Source: Anaerocolumna jejuensis DSM 15929 (lineage in GTDB: Bacteria; Bacillota; Clostridia; Lachnospirales; Lachnospiraceae). From it: 64,000 nt of DNA. This document shows positions 8,220 through 17,215 of the stretch, piece after piece. The translations under genes and the position numbers were made by a program. How positions within the stretch are numbered: position 1 is the first letter of the stretch; each line of letters starts with the position of its first letter. The notes under the pieces were generated by a model that worked only from the letters and a program-made list of their open reading frames with translations, was not told the DNA's origin and ran no database searches. Location: NCBI RefSeq assembly GCF_900142215.1, contig NZ_FRAC01000029.1, positions 23,766-87,765 of the forward strand. The letters are read 5' to 3'.

Positions 8220-9056
8220 ATGGCTGGAATCGTATTAGAGGGCGGTACCTTCCGTCCGATTTTCAGTGCAGGTATCATGGACGCACTGTTAGAAGGGGGT
8301 GTTATGTTTCCCTACTGTATCGGCGTATCTGCCGGTATAAGCTTCGGGGTCTCTTATATTTCAAAGCAGAAGGGAAGAAATCTTGAGGTTCTTTTAAATT
8401 GCAGGAGGGATAAGCGTTATATCGGCACCAGGAATTTAATCAAATGTCACAGCCTTTTTGGCCTGGACTTTGTTTATGATGAAGTTCCGAATAAATTATA
8501 TCCCTTTGACTGGGATACCTTTCTTCAGTACGACGGCAGAGCATTAGTGGGAGTAACAAATGCAGAAACCGGTAAAGCAGAGTACCTGAATGCCCTGGAA
8601 ATGGACAAAAAATGTACCATGCTGCAGGCCACCTGTGCTATGCCGTTATTTTTCCCTGCTATCAATTGTAATGACAGCAAATATTATGACGGAGGACTGG
8701 CAGATTCCATTCCCATTCGAAAAGCCATTGCAGATGGCAATGAGAAGAACCTGATTGTACTGACCCGCCCCAAGGGCTACCGCAGAACTCTTGGCAGAGA
8801 CAGCAAGATAGCCATGCGATTATTGCGGAATAAGTATCCGGCTATGGTTGAGGTAATAAGGGAAAGGCCTGACATGTATAATGAAACCGTTGACTTTTGC
8901 GAAGAACTTGAAAGAGAAGGAAAGGCAGTAATCCTAAGGCCGGACTATACGGTTGAGAGCATGGAAAAGGATTTGGCTGTTCTGGAAAGCAATTATAAGC
9001 ATGGCTATGATATGGCTATGAAGCAAATGGATGTGATTAAAAAGCTTCTGACTTAA
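8220..9056 (+). CDS. Patatin-like phospholipase family protein
   Basis: A 278-residue patatin-fold hydrolase. The oxyanion-hole segment LEGGTFRPIFSAG is at residues 6-18, the nucleophile elbow GVSAG places Ser37, and YYDGGLADSIP supplies the catalytic Asp at 157, giving the Ser-Asp dyad. The C-terminus matches the YjjU-like bacterial branch. It would hydrolyse acyl esters, probably phospholipids or lysophospholipids; the true substrate is not known. There is no signal peptide, so it is cytoplasmic. GAGAGG precedes the start. A terminator lies about 190 bases downstream. Confidence 0.87.
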   Translation: MAGIVLEGGTFRPIFSAGIMDALLEGGVMFPYCIGVSAGISFGVSYISKQKGRNLEVLLNCRRDKRYIGTRNLIKCHSLFGLDFVYDEVPNKLYPFDWDTFLQYDGRALVGVTNAETGKAEYLNALEMDKKCTMLQATCAMPLFFPAINCNDSKYYDGGLADSIPIRKAIADGNEKNLIVLTRPKGYRRTLGRDSKIAMRLLRNKYPAMVEVIRERPDMYNETVDFCEELEREGKAVILRPDYTVESMEKDLAVLESNYKHGYDMAMKQMDVIKKLLT

Positions 9057-9243
9057 TACACATAAAGTGTCTTACTATGAGACAGTTAACCGCAACGGCT
9101 TCTTATTGATTTTGTTACAGCTGATTTTATTAATAGCTTAAGTAAAGATTTAGAGGTTGAACGGCCTAAAAATTATATAGAATTTTAAGAAAGTTTGGCA
9201 AGGTGGACTATCGGCACCTGTACTTGTGGAATTAAACTTTATT

Positions 9244-9277
9244 ATCTCCAACTTCAATCATGGTTGGAGATATTTTT
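9244..9277. terminator. Intrinsic terminator, possibly shared by convergent genes
   Basis: ATCTCCAAC and GTTGGAGAT form a perfect 9-bp stem with a 10-base loop, followed by TATTTTTAT. It lies between the patatin gene (+) and the XRE gene (-). The stretch 9057-9243 contains only a short unassignable coding-like remnant around 9115-9190. Confidence 0.7.
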
Positions 9278-9323
9278 ATATCACTTTATCATTGATAGAT
9301 TTTAGTATATACCGGCTAATATT

Positions 9324-9542
9324 TTACAGCTTAACAGGATTATCAGAACGTCCAAGTAAATAATCAGCTGAAACATCAAAAAAGTCAGCAAGTTTTATAA
9401 TCATGTTTGCGTTTGGTGTGACTTTACCATATTCCAATCGCTGATAATGCTGTTCTGTACATTCTAAAAAAGAAGCCATATTAACTTGAGTTAAATGCTT
9501 GGATTTTCGCAGTTCTTTTAATCTATCAGAAAAATTAGACAT
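9324..9542 (-). CDS. XRE-family HTH transcriptional regulator
   Basis: A 72-residue single-domain lambda-repressor-type HTH protein. FSDRLKELRKSKHLTQVNMASFL and QHYQRLEYGKVTPN form the HTH, and LADFFDVSADYLLG is the usual closing helix. The ATG at 9542 is chosen because GGAGG (9551-9555) lies eight bases upstream; an in-frame TTG further out overlaps that site. It is divergent from a SymE-like small gene. The shared intergenic region has two copies of a CACAACAT palindrome, probably its operators, so it most likely represses the pair. Confidence 0.88.
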   Translation of the reverse strand: MSNFSDRLKELRKSKHLTQVNMASFLECTEQHYQRLEYGKVTPNANMIIKLADFFDVSADYLLGRSDNPVKL

Positions 9543-9575
9543 TGTTATATCCTCCAAAATATTTTAAAAAACATA

Positions 9576-9630
9576 TTGACACAACATATTGTGATGTGCT
9601 ATTATAAACACAACATTAAATGTTGTGTTT
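9576..9630 (+). promoter_or_regulatory. Promoter with two operator palindromes between XRE and SymE-like genes
   Basis: TTGACA (9576-9581), an 18-base spacer and TATTAT (9600-9605) drive the plus-strand gene. CACAA-N4-TTGTG (9580-9593) sits between -35 and -10. A perfect 11-bp inverted repeat with arms AAACACAACAT and ATGTTGTGTTT (9606-9630) covers the start point. Read on the minus strand, the same DNA contains a TATAAT for the XRE gene. Confidence 0.7.
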
Positions 9631-9736
9631 GCGCTGGGGCTCATGTAATTACGATATCATAAATCAGTGTAAATGTAAAATCGTTATTTCATTTTGTTAC
9701 TTGTTTACTATTTACCATATTTCAAGGGGGATAATC

Positions 9737-9928
9737 ATGGAAAAGAGAACGCTTAAAGTATATAAAGCATTTAAAAAGGAGTACGAACAAAAAAGTTACA
9801 CGGAAATACCAGAAATTAAATTTAAAGGACAATGGCTTTTAAATCATGGATTTACAACGGGTTCAAGACTCACCTTGTATTGCAGTGAGAATCAGATAAT
9901 TATAAAGAAAGAAGATTCAAGTTTTTAA
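9737..9928 (+). CDS. SymE-like small protein (type I toxin family)
   Basis: A 63-residue basic protein. EIKFKGQWLLNHGF followed by TGSRLTLYCSENQIIIKK matches the SymE toxin domain, an AbrB-like beta fold where a conserved G-x-W-L-x-x-x-G-F and a final I-x-I-x strand are typical. Enterobacterial SymE is SOS-induced and causes mRNA loss; whether clostridial relatives do this is unproven. The ATG at 9737 follows AAGGGGG by six bases; the frame is open further upstream, but that part overlaps the operators. It is controlled by a promoter carrying two XRE-type operators, so the neighbour rather than LexA probably regulates it. Confidence 0.62.
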   Translation: MEKRTLKVYKAFKKEYEQKSYTEIPEIKFKGQWLLNHGFTTGSRLTLYCSENQIIIKKEDSSF

Positions 9929-9943
9929 CCTTATCACACCTTT

Positions 9944-10007
9944 GCCCCATGGCATCCCTTCACCCGTTCTTAAACGGATGAAAGGAAAGCCATGGGGCTT
10001 CTTTTTT
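9944..10007. terminator. Strong bidirectional terminator
   Basis: GCCCCATGGC (9944-9953) pairs perfectly with GCCATGGGGC (9989-9998), with an internal CCGTT..AACGG helix and a T-rich tail. It separates the convergent SymE-like gene and aldo/keto reductase. Confidence 0.82.
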
Positions 10008-10013
10008 CAGCTG

Positions 10014-11111
10014 TTAAGCACCCTTTGAAATTTCTCCTAAACGATCAATAATCGGAAGATGCTGTGTACAGAGCTTTTCACATTTACCGCACTTAATACA
10101 TTCCGCTGCTGTCTCGGAAGGAATTCCCCAATGGTATTTCAGCCTGTCGAACATGTTGTTGCCAAGCAGCTTTTCGTTATAAGCGTCCATATACTTGGGA
10201 ATATCAATATTCTTAGGACAGTGTTTGCAGTATGCACAACCCGTACACAGGTTATTTAATGCAACACCCTTATTTTCGTATTCTTCAAATATTTCCTTTG
10301 CAGGTCTTTCCTTCAGGTTCTCTACAGCCTTACAGGCGTCATCAATATGCTCCCTGGTGGTACAACCTGCCAGTGTTATGGTGATTTCCCTATGGGAGGC
10401 AACAAAATTTAGAGCGGCCTGTGCAACGGTAAGATCAGTGCCTTCCCTCAGGTATTCAAAGGTCTTGGGATTGTTTGGTATTAAACCGCCGCCCAGGGGA
10501 TTCATAACCACAACGCCCATGCCTTTTTCATAGGCTGCGGTGATGCCGGTCTGGCGGAAACGGTAATTCAGGGCATTATAGCCTATCAGCATACCTTTGA
10601 AACGGTCCGCAGCAACAGCGGCCTCTAATTCATTCCCCTGCATGTGGGAAGAGAATACAATATTTCTTATAAGCCCTTCACTTTTTGCTTCTTCGAAGAA
10701 ACCATAGAGGGATTCACACTGGCTTTCAAAGGAATCCAGATTCAGTACGCACCATAAATGATAAAAGTCAAGATAATCTACTTTAAGTCTGCTTAGAGTG
10801 TTTTCAAGCCTTTCCCGAAAAGCATCCCTTGTGCTCTTTCCTCCAATGGTACCAAGATTCGTTTTGGAAGATATGTAATAGCTGTCCCTGGGCAATTGGG
10901 AAAGAGCAATACCGGTTATAATCTCACTTTTATCATCACAGTAAAAGGGAGCGGTATCAAAATAATTAATCCCTTTTTCATGGGCGTATAAAACGACCTC
11001 TGAACATTTTTCCAATCTGCCTGCTTTTACATCTTCGTCATCATAACGCATACATCCCATACCAATGGCAGATACTTTCATATCAGTATTACCATATTGC
11101 TTATAATACAT
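10014..11111 (-). CDS. Aldo/keto reductase with C-terminal ferredoxin domain
   Basis: A 365-residue protein. Residues 1-270 are an aldo/keto reductase barrel (SAIGMGCMRYDDED, YFDTAPFYCDDKSE, DYLDFYHLW, then the NPLGGG loop). The last 90 residues carry a bacterial ferredoxin-like segment, CTGCAYCKHCP and later CIKCGKCEKLC, enough for two 4Fe-4S clusters. This architecture is common in anaerobes and implies electron transfer from ferredoxin or NAD(P)H to a carbonyl substrate that is not identified. The start follows CGGAGGT with good spacing. The gene is monocistronic with its own promoter. Confidence 0.9.
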   Translation of the reverse strand: MYYKQYGNTDMKVSAIGMGCMRYDDEDVKAGRLEKCSEVVLYAHEKGINYFDTAPFYCDDKSEIITGIALSQLPRDSYYISSKTNLGTIGGKSTRDAFRERLENTLSRLKVDYLDFYHLWCVLNLDSFESQCESLYGFFEEAKSEGLIRNIVFSSHMQGNELEAAVAADRFKGMLIGYNALNYRFRQTGITAAYEKGMGVVVMNPLGGGLIPNNPKTFEYLREGTDLTVAQAALNFVASHREITITLAGCTTREHIDDACKAVENLKERPAKEIFEEYENKGVALNNLCTGCAYCKHCPKNIDIPKYMDAYNEKLLGNNMFDRLKYHWGIPSETAAECIKCGKCEKLCTQHLPIIDRLGEISKGA

Positions 11112-11201
11112 TTGCTTACCTCCGTTTACGAATCCTGACGGACAAAGAACAATAAAATATCTTTCCGTCAGCTAACTATTAATTTTAGGATATCTTATTA
11201 A

Positions 11202-11230
11202 GTATAACATAATAATGAATTATTGCACAA
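11202..11230 (-). promoter_or_regulatory. Promoter of the aldo/keto reductase
   Basis: Read on the minus strand: TTGTGC (11225-11230), a 17-base spacer and TTATAC (11202-11207), giving a leader of about 85 bases before the start. Confidence 0.45.
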
Positions 11231-11449
11231 CTGATATTTTAGGCCGTAACTGCAGGCAGCAGCCTTTTTTGAGCGCTGTCCCCGCCCCTTTTGCAAAGGA
11301 CTTTTCCTTTTGGTGCAAAAGTAGTATAATTAACTATAAATGTAAAAACACTTTTGTACAGCAAGAATTCAGCTTATATAATCCAGTGCATTAAAAAAAT
11401 TTTATTTGTGAGATACCGCAAGCAGTCCTGCGGTATGAAGGAGGTTAAT

Positions 11450-11878
11450 GTGAAAAACGATAAAAAGGCTTTTAATGATAAGAATTCAAATAACAAACTG
11501 CCAGTTAAACAAACTGCCAAGCCTGAAATTACGGAATGGTTTTTTATGTCTTCTGCTGAGATTACGGCAAAGGACCTGTGGGATTTTCTGAAACCGTTGA
11601 AGCTTGGAGAGCTTGACCTTTGGGAGGAGATGGATATTTTAACGCTTGAGACCTCCGATAAAACTTCTATTGATTTTGAAGGCATGAAAAAAAGCTTTCC
11701 GGATGAGAAGGACAGGCAGTTTGTGAAAGAAAACGGATACAGTGCGGTATACTCGGTTTCCGTAAGCGGTGATTTTCCCGACCTGAGAATATTGTTTGAA
11801 AAGATACTGACACAATTTCAAGGCGGATTTTATGCGGATACGGAGGATTTTAAACCCAGCATTCTAAGCAGAAGGTAA
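11450..11878 (+). CDS. Uncharacterised protein, first gene of the sugar-sensing operon
   Basis: A 142-residue soluble protein that I do not recognise. It starts with a Lys/Asn-rich disordered segment of about 25 residues, then a compact region with EWFFMSSAEITAKDLWDFLKPL and a Phe/Asp-rich C-terminus. There is no signal peptide, membrane segment or cysteine. The GTG at 11450 is chosen because AAGGAGG (11438-11444) lies five bases upstream; the frame is open further upstream. An 8-bp hairpin (ATACCGCA/TGCGGTAT, 11413-11436) sits just before the ribosome site and might modulate translation. It is 15 bases upstream of a binding-protein sensor, suggesting a role with that signalling block. Confidence 0.6.
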   Translation: MKNDKKAFNDKNSNNKLPVKQTAKPEITEWFFMSSAEITAKDLWDFLKPLKLGELDLWEEMDILTLETSDKTSIDFEGMKKSFPDEKDRQFVKENGYSAVYSVSVSGDFPDLRILFEKILTQFQGGFYADTEDFKPSILSRR

Positions 11879-11893
11879 AGGCAGGTAAAAGCA

Positions 11894-12904
11894 TTGAGAA
11901 TGTTACGTGCAATATTTGGATCATTGGTGGGAATGCTTCTCATACTTTTTGTAATGTTCGGAGGTTTATTGGTTCGGGAGGACAAAAATTCAGAAACGGT
12001 AAGCAAGGCAAAGGATGCCAAATACCATCTCCAGATTCTGGTCCAGAATACGGATGAGTATTTTTGGCAGTATTTTAAAGACGGTGCCAGAAATGCTTCC
12101 GATGAAATGAATGTGTATACTGAATTTGTCCCCATTGACCAAAAGGATGGGGAAGTAGTCAGAGACGCCGTGGAAAAGGGTATTTACGGCGGAGTCAGCG
12201 GCATTGCATTAAAACCGGCGGATGCCCTTGGAACCAGGGAGATTGCAAAAGAGGCGAAGGCAAAAGGCATACCTCTTTTAATCTATGAAAATGACAGCTA
12301 TAATATTTCCGATGTTCCGATCGTCGGTTCCAACAGCTATACCATTGGCACAATGGCAGGAACCATGGGGGCCGCTGCCATCGGAAATGGAAAAAAGGCC
12401 GTTATCATAATGAATGAGGCGGGAGAAGAAGGTGACATTTCCTACCGTAATCTTAGCATTCAAGGAATTGCAGAAGCTTTTTCCCTGAAAGGAAATATCG
12501 AAATCGAAGATATTTATACCTTAAAGCAAAATATGTTTGAGGCGGAAAAGGTCACCTATTCCATTATAAGCAAGCATAAGGACGTGAATTTGATAATATG
12601 CCTTGATGAAAAGAGTACGCCTGGTGTTGCACAGGTTCTGGTAGATAATAATCTTGTGGGGGATATTAAGCTGGTAGGCTATGGCAGTATGCCCCTGACC
12701 CTTGAATATGTAGAAAGGGGAGTAATTTACGGAACTGTCTGCCCCAATGCTTATGAAATAGGCTACTATACGGTAAAACAATTAGCGCAGGAGCTTAAGG
12801 GAGTACAAATAAGCGATTATAAGAGCACCCAGCTGTATACCATTGATGCATCCAATGTGGCGGATTATGATGACGGGATGCCGAAAAAGGAAGGTGGAGA
12901 ATGA
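11894..12904 (+). CDS. Membrane-anchored sugar-binding (periplasmic-binding-protein-like) sensor
   Basis: A 336-residue protein. An N-terminal hydrophobic segment (about residues 8-27) lacks a lipobox cysteine, so the protein is probably anchored by an uncleaved helix with the rest outside the cell. The body is a type I periplasmic-binding fold (Peripla_BP_4), with the typical GISGIALKPADA strand-loop and IGTMAG segment. It overlaps the start of a YesM-type kinase by four bases (ATGA). No transport genes are adjacent, so it most likely feeds ligand occupancy to that kinase. The TTG at 11894 lies eight bases after an AGG ribosome site; the ATG at 11900 is the alternative. Confidence 0.8.
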   Translation: MRMLRAIFGSLVGMLLILFVMFGGLLVREDKNSETVSKAKDAKYHLQILVQNTDEYFWQYFKDGARNASDEMNVYTEFVPIDQKDGEVVRDAVEKGIYGGVSGIALKPADALGTREIAKEAKAKGIPLLIYENDSYNISDVPIVGSNSYTIGTMAGTMGAAAIGNGKKAVIIMNEAGEEGDISYRNLSIQGIAEAFSLKGNIEIEDIYTLKQNMFEAEKVTYSIISKHKDVNLIICLDEKSTPGVAQVLVDNNLVGDIKLVGYGSMPLTLEYVERGVIYGTVCPNAYEIGYYTVKQLAQELKGVQISDYKSTQLYTIDASNVADYDDGMPKKEGGE

Positions 12905-14436
12905 AGAAGAAAATAAGACGGGATTTATCTTACCGCTCGAAGCTTACCAGCTTCTTTCTTCTTGCTACGGCTATTACCATACTGGTAGGCCTTTACAACT
13001 ATATCTCATCCAGAATGCTGATGGAGGATATGACGGATTTATTAAATAAAAGCCAGGAATTGACGTCCCTGTATAAAGAGGTCGATGAGATACAAAATGA
13101 CCTGGAAGTATATCTGTCCACCAGAAGCTCGGACAGCCTTCAAGCCTTTTATAATCACAGCAATTCCATCAGCTCCGATAACAATATCTTAAAACAGGAT
13201 GCGGAGTATACGGACAGGGGAGTTCGAATCAAAAATCTGACAGGGATGATAGACCATTATCTTAAGGTACTGGATGAAACCATTGTAGATAAAAGAAACC
13301 GAAAAATCAGCGATTACACCAAAGGATATCAGCAATCCGTCAAGGAATATAACTACATCGGAAGCTATATCAAGGAAATCATGAGCACGGACTTAAGTGA
13401 CAGTGCCCAGAGGTATCTGGAAATCCAGACAGAAGCCAATAACAGTACGGTGCTAAGCTATACCATGTTTGGGATAAGCTTTGCCCTGATACTTGTCATT
13501 ATCGTTCTTTTCAGCTATGAGATTACCAGACCTATTACGAAGCTGTCCTCCTATGCAAAGGAAGTGTCGGAAGGAAATTTTGAGATAGACATAGCAGAAG
13601 AAGGCACCAGCAGTGAAATCAGAGTCCTCTACCGGGCCTTTGGCAAGATGACAAAAAGTATCAGGGAATATATCGACGAATTAAAGGAGAAGGAAAGACT
13701 GGAACGTGTCCTGATTCAGGAAAAATATGATAATTTAAAAATGAAGAATGCCCTCCATGAAGCAGAGCTCCTTGCCCTTCAATCCCAGGTAAATCCCCAT
13801 TTTATCTTTAACTCCATCAATATCGGTGCCAAGGTTGCCATGCTCCAGGGCGACAGCGTGACCTGTGAATATTTAGAGAACTTTGCGGATATTTTCCGGT
13901 ATAATTTAAAGGGACTTGATTATAATGCAAGCCTTTTTGAAGAAGCTAATAATGTTTCCTCCTATATGAGCCTGTTAACGACAAGATTTGGTGACTTTAT
14001 AACCTTTCGGATGGATATTCCCGAGGACCCGGAAATACTGGATTTTAAGATGCCGAGAATGACCCTGCAGCCTCTTACGGAGAATGCTTACATCCATGGT
14101 ATCAGCAAGCTGGAAGAAGGCGGTGCCATAGAGCTTAAGGCCGCTAAAGAGAAGGATAAAATTATAATTGAGATATCCAACACAGGAGACCATTTTCCCC
14201 GGGAAGCCATTGATAAAATCCTTCATAAGAAATGGAAAAGTGAAAGAAGCCAGGGACAAATGGGACATACTACGGGAATTGGGATGGATAATGTGTTAAA
14301 GCGTTTGCGGCTGTTTTACGATGATAACGATGTGATGGATATTGTCAGTAAGGATGGAATAACCAAGGTTATTCTGACATTACCGATGAACAACAAGAGA
14401 GAAATGGAAACGTGGGAATATGAGAATGACATATAA
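12901..14436 (+). CDS. YesM-type sensor histidine kinase
   Basis: A 511-residue membrane kinase with helices at about residues 15-37 and 184-205 bracketing an extracytoplasmic helical region. A HAMP domain follows (ITRPITKLSSYAKEVSEGNF), then a coiled-coil and the His_kinase domain, with QSQVNPHFIFNSIN placing the phospho-acceptor at His300. The ATPase domain contains PLTENAYIHGI and GIGMDN. It partners with the downstream YesN-type regulator (17-base overlap) and, by position, with two binding-protein sensors. This is the usual arrangement of a clostridial three-component sugar sensor. The ligand is presumably a monosaccharide. Confidence 0.92.
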   Translation: MKKKIRRDLSYRSKLTSFFLLATAITILVGLYNYISSRMLMEDMTDLLNKSQELTSLYKEVDEIQNDLEVYLSTRSSDSLQAFYNHSNSISSDNNILKQDAEYTDRGVRIKNLTGMIDHYLKVLDETIVDKRNRKISDYTKGYQQSVKEYNYIGSYIKEIMSTDLSDSAQRYLEIQTEANNSTVLSYTMFGISFALILVIIVLFSYEITRPITKLSSYAKEVSEGNFEIDIAEEGTSSEIRVLYRAFGKMTKSIREYIDELKEKERLERVLIQEKYDNLKMKNALHEAELLALQSQVNPHFIFNSINIGAKVAMLQGDSVTCEYLENFADIFRYNLKGLDYNASLFEEANNVSSYMSLLTTRFGDFITFRMDIPEDPEILDFKMPRMTLQPLTENAYIHGISKLEEGGAIELKAAKEKDKIIIEISNTGDHFPREAIDKILHKKWKSERSQGQMGHTTGIGMDNVLKRLRLFYDDNDVMDIVSKDGITKVILTLPMNNKREMETWEYENDI

Positions 14437-16027
14437 GGTGTTAGTAGTGGATGATGAACCCATAGCCGTTGAGTCCGTCATTTATATGTTAACAAAGAAT
14501 TTTGAAGAAATCGAAATATGCGGAAGTGCCCGTTCCGGCAAGGATGCCATTGAAAAGGCTTACAACCTCCATCCGGACATCATAATCATGGATATTAACA
14601 TGCCGGGTATCAATGGACTGGAGGCTATGAAACAGATTCGGACAGGTAGTCCCCATGTGCTCTTTATCATCATGTCCGCCTTTGACTACTTTGACTATGC
14701 CGTAGAGGCACTTAATCTGGGGGTTGTGGAATATCTTCTGAAGCCCGTTAAGGAAGCAAACCTGAGCGATACGGTACTGAAAGCTCTGGAGCGCATTCGG
14801 ATACGGGAAGCCAACATTCAAAAGAACCTGGAACAGCAGGAGCGCATGGAGATGATTATACCGGTATTGGAAACCGGATTTATGAATTCCCTCTGTCTGT
14901 ATACGGGAAGTACCATGGAACTTAAGAGCTACTGCCAGCTCTTTGGCTATACGGAGGGCAGCGGCTACGTTATGGCGATGGAATTCGGCCAGAAAAAAAG
15001 CCATAAGATTGAAAATAAAATAGGTGCCGGCGTATATGGCGAGAAGATGTACGGTGAATACAAAAAAATCATACAATCCAGGTTAAAAGCCATTGTAGGG
15101 CCTATTATGCTGAACCGCATTATTGTATATGTATTTGAAGAAAAGAAAACCCAGGATTATGAGCAAAAAAGCCATTCCGTAGAAGAAGCGGGAAGAATCC
15201 TGGAAAGAGCGGTACGGATATATCCGGATATCTTTATTGGTATCGGCAGATATTACGACAATATCGAAGAGGCAAAAAAATCCTACCAGGAGGCCTTGTT
15301 TGCCCTGGGAGTCCTGACCAGTGACAAGGAAGGGAAAGAAGCCCAGATACTCCACGTTGATGACATTCTGGAGAGAATTGAATATACACAAAGCGACTAT
15401 GAAGAACAGTTGGAGGAAATCTACCTGCATGCGGCCGAACAGGAAGAAAATGAGGCAGCGGCAGTATTTCATGAGGTTTTTAACCGTATGACACGGGATA
15501 ATACCATGACCTTCGAAGAAATTAAGAACAGCATGATAGGGCTGGTGACAGGATTTTCCGCAAGGTGGAAGAATGCCGCCGGAAACTATTATGATGTGTT
15601 AAAGGACATTATCGGCACAGTAGATAGGGATGGGCTTTATTCCATTGTTAATAACTTTCTGGAAAGGACAGTCAGAAAAATCCAGGAGGGCAGAAAAATA
15701 AAGGTCAACACTATCATTGAAAAGGCCAATAAATATATGGAGCAAAATTTTGCCAGAGAAATTTCGCTGGAGGAGGTAGCAAGGGAAGTAAACTTAAGTC
15801 CCTATTATTTCAGCCGTTTTTACAAAGAGGAAACCGGTGTAAACTTCAGCGACAGGCTGACAGAAATCCGAATGGAAACGGCAAAGGAGTTATTGAAAAA
15901 GGATGAGTATACCATTAAGGATGTCTGCTATATGACAGGATATACGGAGCCAAATTATTTTTCAAAGATATTTAAGAAGGTAGCAGGAGTTACTCCCACA
16001 GAATATAAAAAACTCTTTGGGAGTTGA
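14420..16027 (+). CDS. YesN-type response regulator with AraC HTH output
   Basis: A 535-residue regulator. The receiver domain (residues 1-125) has the acidic pair Asp11/Asp12, phospho-acceptor Asp58 in IIIMDINMPG and the LLKPV lysine. A middle region of about 300 residues resembles YesN linkers. The last 100 residues are an AraC HTH pair (ISLEEVAREVNLSPYYFSRFYKEETG and IKDVCYMTGYTEPNYFSKIFKKV, TPTEYKK). It would be phosphorylated by the overlapping kinase and activate sugar-uptake genes, most plausibly the CUT2 transporter downstream. Two ATGs (14420, 14426) are possible; neither has a strong ribosome site, suggesting translational coupling. Confidence 0.92.
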   Translation: MRMTYKVLVVDDEPIAVESVIYMLTKNFEEIEICGSARSGKDAIEKAYNLHPDIIIMDINMPGINGLEAMKQIRTGSPHVLFIIMSAFDYFDYAVEALNLGVVEYLLKPVKEANLSDTVLKALERIRIREANIQKNLEQQERMEMIIPVLETGFMNSLCLYTGSTMELKSYCQLFGYTEGSGYVMAMEFGQKKSHKIENKIGAGVYGEKMYGEYKKIIQSRLKAIVGPIMLNRIIVYVFEEKKTQDYEQKSHSVEEAGRILERAVRIYPDIFIGIGRYYDNIEEAKKSYQEALFALGVLTSDKEGKEAQILHVDDILERIEYTQSDYEEQLEEIYLHAAEQEENEAAAVFHEVFNRMTRDNTMTFEEIKNSMIGLVTGFSARWKNAAGNYYDVLKDIIGTVDRDGLYSIVNNFLERTVRKIQEGRKIKVNTIIEKANKYMEQNFAREISLEEVAREVNLSPYYFSRFYKEETGVNFSDRLTEIRMETAKELLKKDEYTIKDVCYMTGYTEPNYFSKIFKKVAGVTPTEYKKLFGS

Positions 16028-16042
16028 GGAGGAGGTAAAAGT

Positions 16043-17092
16043 ATGGGAAGGAGCTTACTTACAAGGGGTGCTGCATTGGGATTAACCTTTATTCTGCTAT
16101 TTATGGCAGCGGGGTGTGAAAAAAGAGTGGAGAGGCAGGAAAAGCCCAGGGAAGACAAGAAGATGGTCGTGGGGTTTTCTCTTGGCACCTTGATGGAGGA
16201 CCGGTGGATAAGAGACAGGGATATCTTCATATCCAAGGCAGAACAGGAGAACATAGAGGTCATCGTAAATAATGCCAATAAGGATTCCGATTTACAGTAC
16301 CAGCAGGTCAAGACCATGCTGAATCAGGGAATTGATGTACTTGTAATAGCACCAAATGACAGCAGTTCAGAGGCCCGCTGCGTTAAGGCAGCAAAGGAGA
16401 AAAAGGTGCCGGTAATCTCATATGACAGACTGGTATCCAACAGCAATGTGGATGTGTATATTTCCTTTGATAATTACCAGGTAGGAAAGATTATGGCCGA
16501 ATACCTGACAAAGCATGTACCAAAGGGAGGATATATCATCATAGGCGGCTCGGAAAATGACAGCAACAGTAACATGCTCTATGAAGGTGCCATGAAAGTA
16601 TTGGAACCCTTCATTGACAGAGGAGATATCAGGATTCTCGCTAAGACCTGGATCGACGGCTGGATAAGAGAAAGTGCTTATAATTTCATGCGGGAGGAGC
16701 TTAAGAGCAACAAGGATAATGTAAAAGCGGTCATCTGCGGCAATGATTCCCTTGCCTGGGGAGCCATTGATGCTTTATCGGAGGCGCAGATTGCGGAAAA
16801 AGTACAGGTGACCGGGCAGGATGCGGACCTTGTAGCCTGCCAGCGGATTGTTACGGGAAAGCAGGCTCTGACAGTGTATAAGCCTATTAAGGATCTGGTG
16901 GAAAAGACGGTTGAGGTATGCATGCAGCTGTATAAGGGTGAAAAAATCAAGGCGGATAATGTAATCGATGACGGAACCTACAAGGTACCCTATATCTTTA
17001 TTGGTGTACAGGCGGTAACCAAGGACAATATCAAGGATACGGTCATCAAGGATGGTTTCCATCTGTATGAGGATGTTTACCAGACGGAATAA
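16043..17092 (+). CDS. Sugar-binding lipoprotein, XylF/ChvE-like
   Basis: A 349-residue lipoprotein. The signal peptide ends in LLFMAAGC, with Cys25 as lipidation site. The mature protein is a Peripla_BP_4 sugar-binding domain close to XylF (FSLGTLMEDRWIRDRD, IDVLVIAPNDSS, VPVISYDRLV, GNDSLAWGAIDAL, VTGQDAD). GGAGGAGGT precedes the start. It ends the sensor operon: a perfect 16-bp terminator follows. A second binding protein opens the transporter operon, so this copy may present ligand to the kinase rather than to the permease, but it could also serve transport. Confidence 0.88.
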   Translation: MGRSLLTRGAALGLTFILLFMAAGCEKRVERQEKPREDKKMVVGFSLGTLMEDRWIRDRDIFISKAEQENIEVIVNNANKDSDLQYQQVKTMLNQGIDVLVIAPNDSSSEARCVKAAKEKKVPVISYDRLVSNSNVDVYISFDNYQVGKIMAEYLTKHVPKGGYIIIGGSENDSNSNMLYEGAMKVLEPFIDRGDIRILAKTWIDGWIRESAYNFMREELKSNKDNVKAVICGNDSLAWGAIDALSEAQIAEKVQVTGQDADLVACQRIVTGKQALTVYKPIKDLVEKTVEVCMQLYKGEKIKADNVIDDGTYKVPYIFIGVQAVTKDNIKDTVIKDGFHLYEDVYQTE

Positions 17093-17156
17093 TATTTCAG
17101 CAAAGTGAATATGAGAAAAAGGGGCGTTTAAAATGCATAAACCAGTCCCCTAATAT

Positions 17157-17215
17157 AAGAATCCTGTATAAAGGAGTTTCATTTATCTTTTATACAGGAT
17201 TCTTATTTATATTTA
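17157..17215 (+). terminator. Strong terminator ending the sensor operon
   Basis: AAGAATCCTGTATAAA (17157-17172) and its exact complement (17189-17204) form a 16-bp stem, followed by a T-rich tail. It separates the two-component operon from the transporter operon. Confidence 0.85.

Noticed and set aside
9115..9190. Short coding-like remnant after the patatin gene
   Set aside because: About 24 codons with no start, ribosome site or recognisable family; could be chance.
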